From Verrucomicrobiota bacterium (GTDB lineage Bacteria; Verrucomicrobiota; Verrucomicrobiia; Chthoniobacterales; Terrimicrobiaceae), in the NCBI GenBank assembly GCA_018970255.1, contig JAGWWS010000019.1, positions 1 through 56,836 of the forward strand: a stretch of DNA of 56,836 bases, read 5' to 3'. Position 1 is the stretch's first letter, and each line of letters begins with the position of its first letter. The notes below the pieces were generated by a model. The model was not told the DNA's origin. It saw only the letters and a program-made list of their open reading frames with translations, and made no database searches. A program made the translations under genes and the position numbers. This document shows positions 1 through 7,121 of this stretch, one piece after another.

Positions 1-60
1 GTTTGCCAGTCTCTCGTTGCTTTCCCGAGCGTTGCATAATTTGACTGCGTTGCACAAGCC

Positions 61-747
61 GTGGGAATCACGGAATTAAGCAACGCCTTAAACATCGACA
101 AGTCAGTCGTCTCCCGGCTCGTCAAGAAAGGCATGCCCACGACCAGCGTGGACGCCGCCCAGGCGTGGCGCGAGACGAACGCCCCGCCCCGCGCCAAGCG
201 CGGCCAGCGCGGCACCCCACCGCCCAAACCGCAGGATGGACAAGTGGCTAAGTCACCGGGCTCATATCCCGGAGTCGCGGGTTCGACTCCCGCTCCTGCT
301 ACCCCCGCGCCCAAGGTATCAAATGATACCCCGCCCCCACACGACAGCGGCCCCGAACCCGACGACGAAGACAACACGCCGCGCCAATCCCTCCGCCGCG
401 CACGGCTCGCCGAGAAAGTCGGCTACAACGAACTCGTTCTCTGCAAGCGCAACGGCGGCAGCATCGAAGACATCCGCAAGGCAAACACGATTTACATCGC
501 CAGCCGGAACAACCGCATCAAAGCCGAGAAGGATTTCAAGGACTGGCAACTCCAAGAACGCAAGCTCCTGTATTTCGAAGAAGCCAAGGACATCACCTCC
601 CGCCCGCACATCACCGCCAAGCAGCTCCTCGAAGTCATGCCCAAAACCCTCGCTCCCCGGCTCCACGGCCAACCGCAGAAAACCATCGAGGCCTCGCTCG
701 CTGAGTGGGCCGACAACCTCACCACCATCATCCGCCAAGCCATATGA
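61..747 (+). CDS. terS: Phage terminase small subunit
   Basis: This 228-residue protein probably recognises the packaging site and recruits the large terminase subunit. Residues 1-30 form a helix-turn-helix of the Nu1/DUF1441 kind (KSVVSRLVKKGMPT). A Pro-rich linker (about 45-105) follows, then a charged helical part that ends in a hydrophobic tail. The start is GTG at 61, because the frame is closed by TAA at 37-39. A TTTGAC motif at 40-45 precedes the start by 21 bases. Position just ahead of the large terminase supports the call. Residues about 57-80 are encoded by an embedded tRNA gene (230-301), so the linker is partly tRNA sequence read as protein. Confidence 0.7.
   Translation: MGITELSNALNIDKSVVSRLVKKGMPTTSVDAAQAWRETNAPPRAKRGQRGTPPPKPQDGQVAKSPGSYPGVAGSTPAPATPAPKVSNDTPPPHDSGPEPDDEDNTPRQSLRRARLAEKVGYNELVLCKRNGGSIEDIRKANTIYIASRNNRIKAEKDFKDWQLQERKLLYFEEAKDITSRPHITAKQLLEVMPKTLAPRLHGQPQKTIEASLAEWADNLTTIIRQAI
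230..301 (+). tRNA. tRNA-Met (CAT), initiator-like, inside terS
   Basis: A full cloverleaf is visible. The acceptor pairs 230-236 with 294-300. The anticodon stem CCGGG (256-260) pairs with CCCGG (268-272) around loop CTCATAT, anticodon CAT at 263-265. The T arm is GCGGG TTCGACT CCCGC (277-293), and the discriminator is A301. CCA is not encoded. Two traits recall bacterial initiator tRNA: position 1 (C) does not pair with position 72 (T), and the anticodon stem carries three consecutive G-C pairs. It overlaps the terS reading frame on the same strand. Confidence 0.8.
315..330. promoter_or_regulatory. Palindrome GGTATCA-AA-TGATACC
   Basis: A perfect 7-base inverted repeat with a two-base centre lies inside terS, 14 bases after the tRNA. 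Its half-site TGATACC is the end of the 14-base motif repeated in module 2 (39.8-48.7 kb). It looks like a dimeric repressor operator, but no protein has been linked to it. Confidence 0.4.
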
Positions 748-752
748 AGTTT

Positions 753-1415
753 TTACCCTTGAAACCTAACGGCACTTCTTTCTGCCTGCCTAAGCAAAAC
801 AACATTCCCTTCTGGATATGAGAAAGGTTTCCCGTGGATTTTAATTTCATCAAAAGAAATCAAATTTGCGTGAACCATGTAGTGATGGTTTGGGCAAAGA
901 GTAACAAGATTTTCAACGCGATCCGTCCCCCCACTTCGCTTTGGGATAATATGGTGAACCGCTGTAGCATGGGAGAACCCGCAAATAACACATTTGCCTC
1001 CATCTCTTATTCTTGCGGCTTGTTTACCTCTTCGGTTATTTGTTCGCTTAACTTTGGCAATCTTTTTTCTAAACGCTTCTTTCCCGCATTCTTTAGAGCA
1101 GTAGCCAACCTTTTTTCCTTTCAAATAAGCAGATGTAACCTGCATGGGCTTACCGCAATTTTTGCAGGGCATTTCAGCCCTGTTATACATTGGGTTTTTG
1201 CTGCCAGTGAGTTTTTTCCTAAAACCATCACGGCAATCAATAGAGCAAAAAACTCTCTGTTTAATATGAGGCCGAGTGGCAAAAGTTTCACCGCAATTTT
1301 TGCATTGATGCTCAGCATATTCTTTTCTTCGTCCTCTTCCGTTATGCCCCGAAATAAATCTTTTTCCTTTATTGGTTTGTCCTCCACATCCGCATTCACA
1401 AAATCCATTTTGCAT
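753..1415 (-). CDS. HNH endonuclease with zinc ribbons
   Basis: Probable free-standing homing endonuclease of about 220 residues. The N-terminal half carries several CxxC pairs (CECGCGG; CKNCG; CSIDC; CKNCG; CSKEC), which look like zinc ribbons. The C-terminal HNH core reads CVICG, AVHHIIPKRSGG and LVTLCPNHH. I chose the ATG at 1415 (MQNGFCECG); an upstream ATG at 1451 would add 12 hydrophobic residues. The gene is antisense to all its neighbours and more AT-rich. It sits between terS and the methyltransferase, typical of an inserted mobile gene. Confidence 0.85.
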   Translation of the reverse strand: MQNGFCECGCGGQTNKGKRFISGHNGRGRRKEYAEHQCKNCGETFATRPHIKQRVFCSIDCRDGFRKKLTGSKNPMYNRAEMPCKNCGKPMQVTSAYLKGKKVGYCSKECGKEAFRKKIAKVKRTNNRRGKQAARIRDGGKCVICGFSHATAVHHIIPKRSGGTDRVENLVTLCPNHHYMVHANLISFDEIKIHGKPFSYPEGNVVLLRQAERSAVRFQG

Positions 1416-1444
1416 ATATGAAAGAAAATACAAAAAAACGAGAA

Positions 1445-2647
1445 ATGTCAAATCTTATTATCGAGCATTTAAAGCCTTCGGATTTGTGCCCGTATGCCCG
1501 TAATGCAAAACGGCACGACCCTGCTCAAATTTCAAAGTTGTGTGGATCAATCCGCGAGTTCGGCTTTAACAACCCCGTCTTGATCGACGCCGACAACGGC
1601 ATCATCGCCGGTCACGGCCGCGTCCTCGCCGCCCAATCCCTCGGCTTGGAAAAAATCCCCTGCATCCGCCTCGGCCACCTCACCGACACGCAGCGCCGAG
1701 CCTACATCCTCGCCGACAACCGCCTCGCCGAGATCGGCGGCGGGTGGGATGAGGAAATGCTCAAGCTGGAACTTGCGGATCTCGCGGCCTTGGATGTCGA
1801 TGTCGCTGAGATCGGCTTCGGTGCCGAAGACCTCGCCGACTTGGAAATCGAAGACGAGGCCGAGACCTCAGACGCCGAACCCCAGATCGACAAAGCCGAA
1901 GAACTCCGCGCCAAGTGGGGCGTCGAGCCTGGGCAACTTTGGGAGCTTGGCGACCATCGGTTGCTGTGCGGGGATTCGCGTCTTAAAAAATCAACGGAAG
2001 TTCTTATGGGGGGGGGTGTTGCTGACATGGTTATTACCGACCCTCCTTATGGTGTCGCTTATGTCGGGAAAACAAAAGACGCACTCAAGGTTGAAAACGA
2101 TGATGTGGATGAAAAAACCCTCGCTGAGATGTGCAAGGATTGGTTTGACCGCGCCGATGAAGTTTCGAGGGACGGAGCATATTGGGTTGCAACGGTCCCG
2201 GCGGGACCGTTGCATGGGGTTTTCTTTTTCGACTGGAAGCAACGCGGCATCCTTCGGCAGGTCATGGTGTGGAACAAGGATTCGATGGTGCTTGGCCACA
2301 GCGAGTATCACTACAAACACGAGCCGATTCTTTTTGGATGGAAGCCCGGCGACCGATTAAAGAACGCCGACCGAACCAAGACGACCGTTTGGGATTTCCC
2401 AAGACCCAAAGCCTCCCGCGAGCACCCAACGATGAAGCCGGTTGAGATGTGGTGCTACGCAATCCAAAACCACACGCGCCCGAAGGACACGGTTTACGAT
2501 CCATTCAGCGGCAGCGGCACCACGATCATTGCCTGCGAGCAACTTGGGAGGAAGGCACGCGCCATCGAAATCTCGCCCGCCTATTGTGCTGTGGCAATCG
2601 AGCGGTGGTCAACGGCTACCGGAAAAACGCCCCGCCGCATTTCGTAA
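1445..2647 (+). CDS. ParB-like/DNA methyltransferase fusion
   Basis: About 400 residues. The N-terminal 90 residues match a ParB/Srx-like nuclease fold (IIAGHGRVLAAQ, DTQRRAYILADNRLAE). The rest is a beta-class amino-methyltransferase: DPPY at about 199-202 comes before the AdoMet loop FSGSGTT at about 354-360. It should methylate adenine N6 or cytosine N4, and no paired restriction enzyme is visible. The start is uncertain: ATG 1418 is also possible, and I preferred 1445 because SNLIIEHLKP begins the fold. DNA after about 1980 is less C-biased than before, suggesting imported sequence. A run of nine G lies at 2008-2016. Confidence 0.85.
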   Translation: MSNLIIEHLKPSDLCPYARNAKRHDPAQISKLCGSIREFGFNNPVLIDADNGIIAGHGRVLAAQSLGLEKIPCIRLGHLTDTQRRAYILADNRLAEIGGGWDEEMLKLELADLAALDVDVAEIGFGAEDLADLEIEDEAETSDAEPQIDKAEELRAKWGVEPGQLWELGDHRLLCGDSRLKKSTEVLMGGGVADMVITDPPYGVAYVGKTKDALKVENDDVDEKTLAEMCKDWFDRADEVSRDGAYWVATVPAGPLHGVFFFDWKQRGILRQVMVWNKDSMVLGHSEYHYKHEPILFGWKPGDRLKNADRTKTTVWDFPRPKASREHPTMKPVEMWCYAIQNHTRPKDTVYDPFSGSGTTIIACEQLGRKARAIEISPAYCAVAIERWSTATGKTPRRIS

Positions 2648-3334
2648 AATAGACGCTCTTTGTTTTATGGACGCATCTGAAAATTTTAAAGAGCAGGGTC
2701 TGCACAATTTGCTTTTCCCGCGACCAGTGATTACCCCTCCGCACTTGTCGCATGCGATTCGTTTTGCGCCGCGCTTATTCATGGGCAAGCCGCCGTGTTC
2801 TATTTTATGGCATGGAGAGCACAGAGTTATCCCGTTGCAAACCTCAAAAGCCAAATGAGGATAAATCGACCAAGGCTTAATGTGGTGAGCGTGAAGCGCA
2901 GATATTGCGCCGCATTTCTGGCAGGAGTAATTGTCGCGATGAAAAACAAGTTTGCGCCATTGCTTGTATTTCCAAAGTCGTCGGCTGTTGGCGCAGGTTG
3001 TCGATGCGTCTTTCCTCATGGACTTGTAGCGACAATCTCGACCGCAAAATTTAATGCCCAAATGACCAGACTTTGGAGAAAACAATGTGCCGCAGTGTTG
3101 GCACTCAAGAAGCGTGCGCTTTCTTTTTTTTGCCGCATGCTTGGAACGACACGCCGTGGAGCATGTCTGAACAATGGCTCTTGCACCGAACCTTCTGCGA
3201 AAGCGGCTTCCACAAATTACGCAATTCGCATGATGGCACGGCTCGCAATACGTCCCACGCGGATTCGTCGTGGAAAACGCCACCCCACACAGCGGGCATT
3301 CGCGCTGTCTTTTTGTCACGGGCGGCTTGTTCAT
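2609..3334 (-). CDS. HNH endonuclease, second copy
   Basis: About 241 residues, with the same design as the gene at 753-1415: CxxC ribbons (CPLCG, CEPC, CVICG, CQHCG) and then an HNH core (CQKCGAISALHAHHIKPW, GITLCSPCHKIEH). A further ribbon (CDKCGG, CRPC) lies at the C-terminus. The start is taken at ATG 3334; ATG 3376 would add 14 residues. Its 3' end overlaps the methyltransferase end by 39 bases on the opposite strand. It separates the methyltransferase from terL and appears to have been inserted there (see the remnant at 3371-3421). Confidence 0.85.
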   Translation of the reverse strand: MNKPPVTKRQRECPLCGVAFSTTNPRGTYCEPCHHANCVICGSRFRRRFGARAIVQTCSTACRSKHAAKKRKRTLLECQHCGTLFSPKSGHLGIKFCGRDCRYKSMRKDASTTCANSRRLWKYKQWRKLVFHRDNYSCQKCGAISALHAHHIKPWSIYPHLAFEVCNGITLCSPCHKIEHGGLPMNKRGAKRIACDKCGGVITGRGKSKLCRPCSLKFSDASIKQRASILRNAAGRFSGSR

Positions 3335-3370
3335 TGGGACAAGTATATCCTGTTTCCAAGTAAATGCAAC

Positions 3371-3421
3371 CTCCAACGCTGGGCAGACGCCACCGGCAAA
3401 GAACCCAAGCGCCTCGCATGA
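3371..3421 (+). pseudogene. Displaced 3' end of the methyltransferase
   Basis: Read to the TGA at 3419, this stretch ends LQRWADATGKEPKRLA. The intact methyltransferase ends IERWSTATGKTPRRIS. The shared pattern RWxxATGKxPxR before a stop shows a second copy of the gene's last 17 codons. The copy's stop overlaps the terL ATG (ATGA at 3418-3421), the coupling used throughout this phage, so it is probably the original end, cut off when the HNH gene arrived. Confidence 0.7.
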
Positions 3422-5121
3422 CCCCCGCCGCCGAAGCCTTGCGCGAGCATCTGCGCGCCATCTACGCCCCGATCGACCGGCGCACCGTCACCGAGTGGTG
3501 CGCTGACGAGGTGGTCTTGAGCGAACGGCAAACGCAGATGCCGGGGAACTTCAGCACGCGCATGACGCCCTACCTCCGCGAGCCGCTCGAGTGTTTCGGC
3601 GATGTCGATGTTTCCGACCTCGTGCTTGTATTCGGAACGCAGACCGGCAAGACCACGATGGTCCAGGCAGGCACGGCGTGGAGGATTTGCAACAAGCCCC
3701 AGCCGGTCGTGTGGGTGATGCCCACCGAGGGACTCGCCCGCAGTTTCAGCGAGACGCGCTGGCTCCCGCTCTTCGAAGACAGCGCCACTCTCGCCGCCCA
3801 GAAGCCCGCGGACCGGCACCGCTTCAAAAACCTCGAGCAACATTTTTCGCGGTGCTCGCTCGTCTTCGTCGGGTCGAACTCCCCGGCCAACCTCGCCAGC
3901 CGCCCCGCCGGTCTCCTGCTCATGGACGAGGTGGACAAATTCGCCCGCGAGACCGACCAAGAAACCTCCGCCCTCTTCCTCGCAGAGAACCGCACGAAGT
4001 CCTTCGTAGGCGCGCTCCGCGTCAAGACCTCCACACCCACCACGCCCGACGGCGCAATCTGGCAGGAATACCAGAAAGGCACGCAGGAGAAATTCATGCT
4101 CGAATGCCCGCACTGCCACGACCGCATCGAACTCCTCTGGGAGCAAGTGAAGTGGGACACCGAGGCGAAGACCGCCGGCAAGTGGAACATGGCCCGCGTC
4201 GAAGAGTCCGCACGCTACATTTGCCAGCGATGCGGCGGCGAGTGGAACGACGGCCAGAAAATCGAAGCCCTTCAAGGCGGCATCTGGCAAGCCACCAACC
4301 CCGCCGCGCAACGCGGATTCCGATCCTTCCACCTGAACAGCCTCTACGCCCCGTGGCGCTCCTGCACCTTCGGCGCGCTCGCCGTGAAATTCCTCCGCGA
4401 CAAAGACACGCTCAACGGCCTCCAAGATTTCACCAACTCCACAATGGCCATGCCGTGGGAGCAGATCGAAACCAGCATCGGCGACGCCAACATCCTCGCC
4501 CTCCGTGGTGACTACACGCGCGGCACCTGCCCCATCGAACCCGCGCATGTCGTCACCTGCGCCGACATCGGCCAGGACAAACAGCACTGGGCCACCGTTG
4601 CATTCGATACGACCGGCCAGAGCTTCGTCCTAGACTACGGAACAACGCTCACCATCGAAGACCTCCTCGCCGATTCACCCCGCCGCGTCTACCGCACACC
4701 GAGCGGGCAGGAGGTCCGCCCCGAGTGCGGCCTCATGGATTCCGGCTTCGCCACCTTCCGCGTTTACACCGCCTGCCAAATGAGCGGCGGATTCTGGCAC
4801 GCCGCCAAAGGCTCCGGCGCAACCTTCGGCAGCCGCATCGGCCGCACCGTCATCGATGACTTCCCCGGCGTCGTGCTCTACACCTTCGTCGACCACGCCA
4901 TCAAGACCGAGCTTTTCATCGACCGCATCCGCAACGGCAAGCCCCCGCTCGCCATCCCCCGCGACACCGGCGAAGACTTCCTTCGCGGCATGAGCGGCCA
5001 GCGCCTCGTCCCCCGCAAGACCGCAACCGGGCAAGAGTTCGTGTGGAAATCCGTGGCGCAAGATCACTACATGGACGCCGTGAAACTCTGCCACATCGCC
5101 TGGCACATTTTGAAAAACTGA
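3418..5121 (+). CDS. terL: Terminase large subunit, GpA family
   Basis: Packaging ATPase/nuclease of 567 residues, normal for lambda gpA relatives. Walker A is FGTQTGKTT (about 72-80) and Walker B is LLLMDEVD (about 166-173). A zinc-ribbon-like pair follows (ECPHCHDR; ICQRCGGEW). The C-terminal nuclease begins near TCADIGQDK. I chose ATG 3418 rather than 3364, because the codons between belong to the displaced methyltransferase end and because ATGA coupling is the local rule. It acts with terS to cut concatemers and fill the prohead. Confidence 0.92.
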   Translation: MTPAAEALREHLRAIYAPIDRRTVTEWCADEVVLSERQTQMPGNFSTRMTPYLREPLECFGDVDVSDLVLVFGTQTGKTTMVQAGTAWRICNKPQPVVWVMPTEGLARSFSETRWLPLFEDSATLAAQKPADRHRFKNLEQHFSRCSLVFVGSNSPANLASRPAGLLLMDEVDKFARETDQETSALFLAENRTKSFVGALRVKTSTPTTPDGAIWQEYQKGTQEKFMLECPHCHDRIELLWEQVKWDTEAKTAGKWNMARVEESARYICQRCGGEWNDGQKIEALQGGIWQATNPAAQRGFRSFHLNSLYAPWRSCTFGALAVKFLRDKDTLNGLQDFTNSTMAMPWEQIETSIGDANILALRGDYTRGTCPIEPAHVVTCADIGQDKQHWATVAFDTTGQSFVLDYGTTLTIEDLLADSPRRVYRTPSGQEVRPECGLMDSGFATFRVYTACQMSGGFWHAAKGSGATFGSRIGRTVIDDFPGVVLYTFVDHAIKTELFIDRIRNGKPPLAIPRDTGEDFLRGMSGQRLVPRKTATGQEFVWKSVAQDHYMDAVKLCHIAWHILKN

Positions 5122-5193
5122 CCATTTTCGCAGCGTCACGAAAACAGTCCCCACCCGCCGCGCTTGTGTTCATGCGGCTCCGCAAGCCCAAAA

Positions 5194-5222
5194 AACTTTT
5201 TTCACTTTTTTGAAAAAAAGTT
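5194..5222. other. A/T stem-loop after terL
   Basis: AACTTTTTTCA (5194-5204) can pair with TGAAAAAAAGTT (5211-5222) around CTTTTT. TTGACG at 5224-5229 could be a -35 box for the small genes that follow, but no clear -10 box was found. A weak terminator or insulator is possible. Confidence 0.3.
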
Positions 5223-5307
5223 GTTGACGAGATTTCAAGAGCGTGCGAGAGTGTCCACAGATCGAAGGCACAACGCCGGAGACAAAAACGAAAAACCAAA
5301 CCAAAAA

Positions 5308-5556
5308 ATGAAAATCGAAAACGCAATCAAGAAGCTCAACAAAGAAGGATTCACAGTTACTGAAGCCAACGGCTTTTACTCCGCAAAAAAAAGCGGTTGC
5401 AAAAAGTTGGTTGAGTTTCACCGGAACGGACGAAGTGACGAAGCCACTTGCATCGGATACCGCCGCGAAAACCACCACAGCGACAGCATGACCGACTATT
5501 GCGCAACTTTCTTCTGCGACAGCCTCGCACGCGCTATCAAACTCGCCCTTGCCTAA
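5308..5556 (+). CDS. Small hypothetical protein
   Basis: An 82-residue basic protein of unknown function. It opens MKIENAIKKLNKEGF, like an amphipathic helix, and then has a probable small alpha/beta fold containing CKKLVEFHRNG. Three Cys and several His residues are present without a clear metal motif. The start at ATG 5308 follows an A-rich, Shine-Dalgarno-free leader. It lies between terL and the portal, where accessory genes are common. A tRNA-like hairpin begins ten bases after its stop. Confidence 0.6.
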   Translation: MKIENAIKKLNKEGFTVTEANGFYSAKKSGCKKLVEFHRNGRSDEATCIGYRRENHHSDSMTDYCATFFCDSLARAIKLALA

Positions 5557-5565
5557 CTCCCTCCC

Positions 5566-5592
5566 GGCGCGGGTTCGATCCCCGCGCCAACC
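5566..5592 (+). other. tRNA T-arm-like hairpin
   Basis: GGCGCGGG-TTCGATC-CCCGCGCC forms a perfect 8-base stem with a canonical TpsiC loop sequence, followed by AACC. It looks like the 3' part of a tRNA, but I find no matching acceptor, D or anticodon arm upstream. It could be a tRNA remnant, an old attachment core, or a tRNA mimic. Confidence 0.45.
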
Positions 5593-5641
5593 TTGACCAA
5601 CCAAACCCAAAAACAGACAACCAAAAGAAAGAACCGAAAAA

Positions 5642-6163
5642 ATGAAAATCACGATCCGCGGAACCACCGACTCCCTCGACCCCAACAACACCTGCAACAA
5701 CCCCAAGCAATCGCTCGCAAACTACAACGCCGAACTCGACGCGGCCATCTTGGCCGAATACCCAAACGCCGAAATCATCCACGAAAATATCGACGATTGC
5801 TCGGGAATTGTTGTGGTCGGTCAAACCGACGAAGAGCGCGCTGTCGAAGATGAAATCCGCGATTTCGTCCAACGCACCGGCGAAGACATTTACGCCGCCG
5901 GAAACTTTTGGGAGCCCCCCTTCCAACTCACGCGCACCGTCAGCAGCACCGGACCGGTTTACCGTGGCCAGCGGCGCGAATGGCGCGTTGAGGTTGCCGC
6001 CGACCTCAACTCATTCCAGGTCATTAACGACAATAGCGACTCCGACACATTCGAGCGCACCGGCGAGAATTTTGAGGAATCGCACTCCGCTGGAGTCACT
6101 GAAGACTGGACCCAATCCGACTTTCAAATCGTCATCAACGAAATCAACCGCCTCCAAAAATGA
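5642..6163 (+). CDS. Hypothetical acidic protein
   Basis: A 173-residue, strongly acidic and Asn-rich protein that I do not recognise. It starts MKITIRGTTDSLDPNN and has a hydrophobic strand around CSGIVVVGQ. No signal peptide, membrane segment or catalytic motif is evident. The start follows an A-rich stretch without a ribosome site. It overlaps the next gene by ATGA (6160-6163), so the two are probably co-translated. Confidence 0.6.
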   Translation: MKITIRGTTDSLDPNNTCNNPKQSLANYNAELDAAILAEYPNAEIIHENIDDCSGIVVVGQTDEERAVEDEIRDFVQRTGEDIYAAGNFWEPPFQLTRTVSSTGPVYRGQRREWRVEVAADLNSFQVINDNSDSDTFERTGENFEESHSAGVTEDWTQSDFQIVINEINRLQK

Positions 6164-6387
6164 AATCAGCAGTCTACGAAGTAACCGGATGTATCGGCTC
6201 ACAAAAATTCCGCGAGCGTTCGGAATACGACACCATGCGCGAAGCGAAAGCAGAAGCGAAGCGTCTTAATAACCACCGTGCAGGAATGCAGGGGAAGTCC
6301 CTGCGTGAATTCATGGACGACCTAAATGACGAAGGCAAATTTTTCGCAGGGAAAGCAGGCAACAATGGAGCGCCACTTCAACGATGA
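6160..6387 (+). CDS. Small hypothetical protein
   Basis: A 75-residue basic protein (MKSAVYEVTGC at the start). A charged helix, EYDTMREAKAEAKRLNNHR, follows a short strand, which suggests a small DNA- or protein-binding domain, but no family is recognised. Four-base overlaps on both sides place it in a coupled trio with the genes at 5642 and 6384. Confidence 0.55.
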   Translation: MKSAVYEVTGCIGSQKFRERSEYDTMREAKAEAKRLNNHRAGMQGKSLREFMDDLNDEGKFFAGKAGNNGAPLQR

Positions 6388-6572
6388 GCAAGCCCACCAC
6401 CCACGGCGGCCCGCGCAAAGGCGCCGGCCGCAAAGTCGGCAGCAAAAACAAAAACGCCAAAGGCCGCACCGCCGTCACCCGCAGCGTCTCCATGCAACCC
6501 GAGTCCTGGCAAAAGCTCGACCGCGACCGCGGCACCCTCTCCCGCGGCAAATACATCGAGTCCCGCCTTTGA
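6384..6572 (+). CDS. Small basic protein, possible ribbon-helix-helix
   Basis: 62 residues. The N-terminus GGPRKGAGRKVGSKNK is the Arg/Lys-rich arm seen in many phage regulators and also at the start of this phage's portal. The C-terminal part (SVSMQPESWQKLDRDRGTLSRGKYIESRL) has the spacing of a ribbon-helix-helix DNA-binding domain. A role as a small repressor is inferred from this only. It ends in TTTGACTC. Confidence 0.55.
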   Translation: MSKPTTHGGPRKGAGRKVGSKNKNAKGRTAVTRSVSMQPESWQKLDRDRGTLSRGKYIESRL

Positions 6573-6753
6573 CTCCCCCGCCCAGAATGCCGGCGGGGCA
6601 TCGAGGGCGGTGCGCCACTCAGTCGTAGCCTGGGGCGGGTGACACGGCGGGACTCCGCGACCCTTACTCGGCTGAAACAACCCGAGGAAGCGCATCAGGC
6701 AACCGAGCGACCTGGACCCCGTCGGCCCAACTCACAAGCAATCCTTTCAAGTT

Positions 6754-6796
6754 CCCCCTCCGTGTTCTCCGTGTCCTCTGTGTCCTCTGTGGTCAA
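6754..6796. repeat. Host-style CCGTGTTCTCCGTG / CCTCTGTG repeat
   Basis: Degenerate tandem units (CCGTGT, TCTCCGTGTCC, TCTGTGTCC, TCTGTGG) occupy an untranslated gap. On the other strand they read TTEDTEDTENTEG. From memory, this kind of sequence is a common scattered repeat in Verrucomicrobiota, Planctomycetota and similar genomes. The surrounding gap 6573-6833 holds no gene that I can support. Confidence 0.5.
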
Positions 6797-6833
6797 TCCC
6801 CTCGTTTGATTTTTTGACTCCCGCCCCTCGGGC

Positions 6834-7106
6834 ATGGAGTCCCTAAAACTTTCCGGCATCAAATCCTTCCTCCGCCGCACCAAGACCACGGCGGAACTGG
6901 AAGCTCTCGCCGCGTCCACATTCGCCAGCGCCACCGAGGAAGTCACCATCACCTCCATCGGCACCGAGGGAACATCCTCCTCTGGTCAAATATCCATGCC
7001 GAAGTGGCTCCTCCTCGAAGCCATCGAAGACCTCCTCGCCGAAGGCACCCACGGCCGCCAGCTTTTCGCCATCGCAGACCGCTCCCGCTACGGCACCGCT
7101 GTTTGA
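6834..7106 (+). CDS. Possible gpW-like head completion protein
   Basis: A 90-residue alpha/beta protein (MESLKLSGIKSFLRRTKT). It sits exactly where lambda has gpW, between terL and portal, and the size fits. The sequence itself is not clearly gpW-like, so the function rests on position. TTTGACTCC at 6813 precedes the ATG by 21 bases, with a small CCCG/CGGG hairpin between. Confidence 0.45.
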   Translation: MESLKLSGIKSFLRRTKTTAELEALAASTFASATEEVTITSIGTEGTSSSGQISMPKWLLLEAIEDLLAEGTHGRQLFAIADRSRYGTAV

Positions 7107-7121
7107 CACGCGCCCTGTGGC

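Noticed and set aside
834-1421. 195-codon + strand frame opposite the first HNH gene
   Set aside because: Phe/Ser/Ile-rich shadow; the HNH motifs on the minus strand are clear.
3591-4511. Arg/Pro/His-rich frame over terL, and the like at 7004-7465, 25228-25731 and 30217-31056
   Set aside because: These are +1 shadows of C-rich codons. They lack family-like motifs, unlike the +1 frames of the two methyltransferase loci.
3331-4587. Long minus-strand frame antisense to terL (418 codons), with similar ones at 7143-8816, 20304-22136, 34056-35459 and 50173-52647
   Set aside because: Composition is Gly/Ala/Val/Asp-rich and mirrors the sense codons. High GC leaves antisense frames open. No domain was seen and the sense genes are certain.
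5566-5592. A complete tRNA gene
   Set aside because: Only the T-arm and a few acceptor-like bases exist; no matching 5' half was found within 100 bases.
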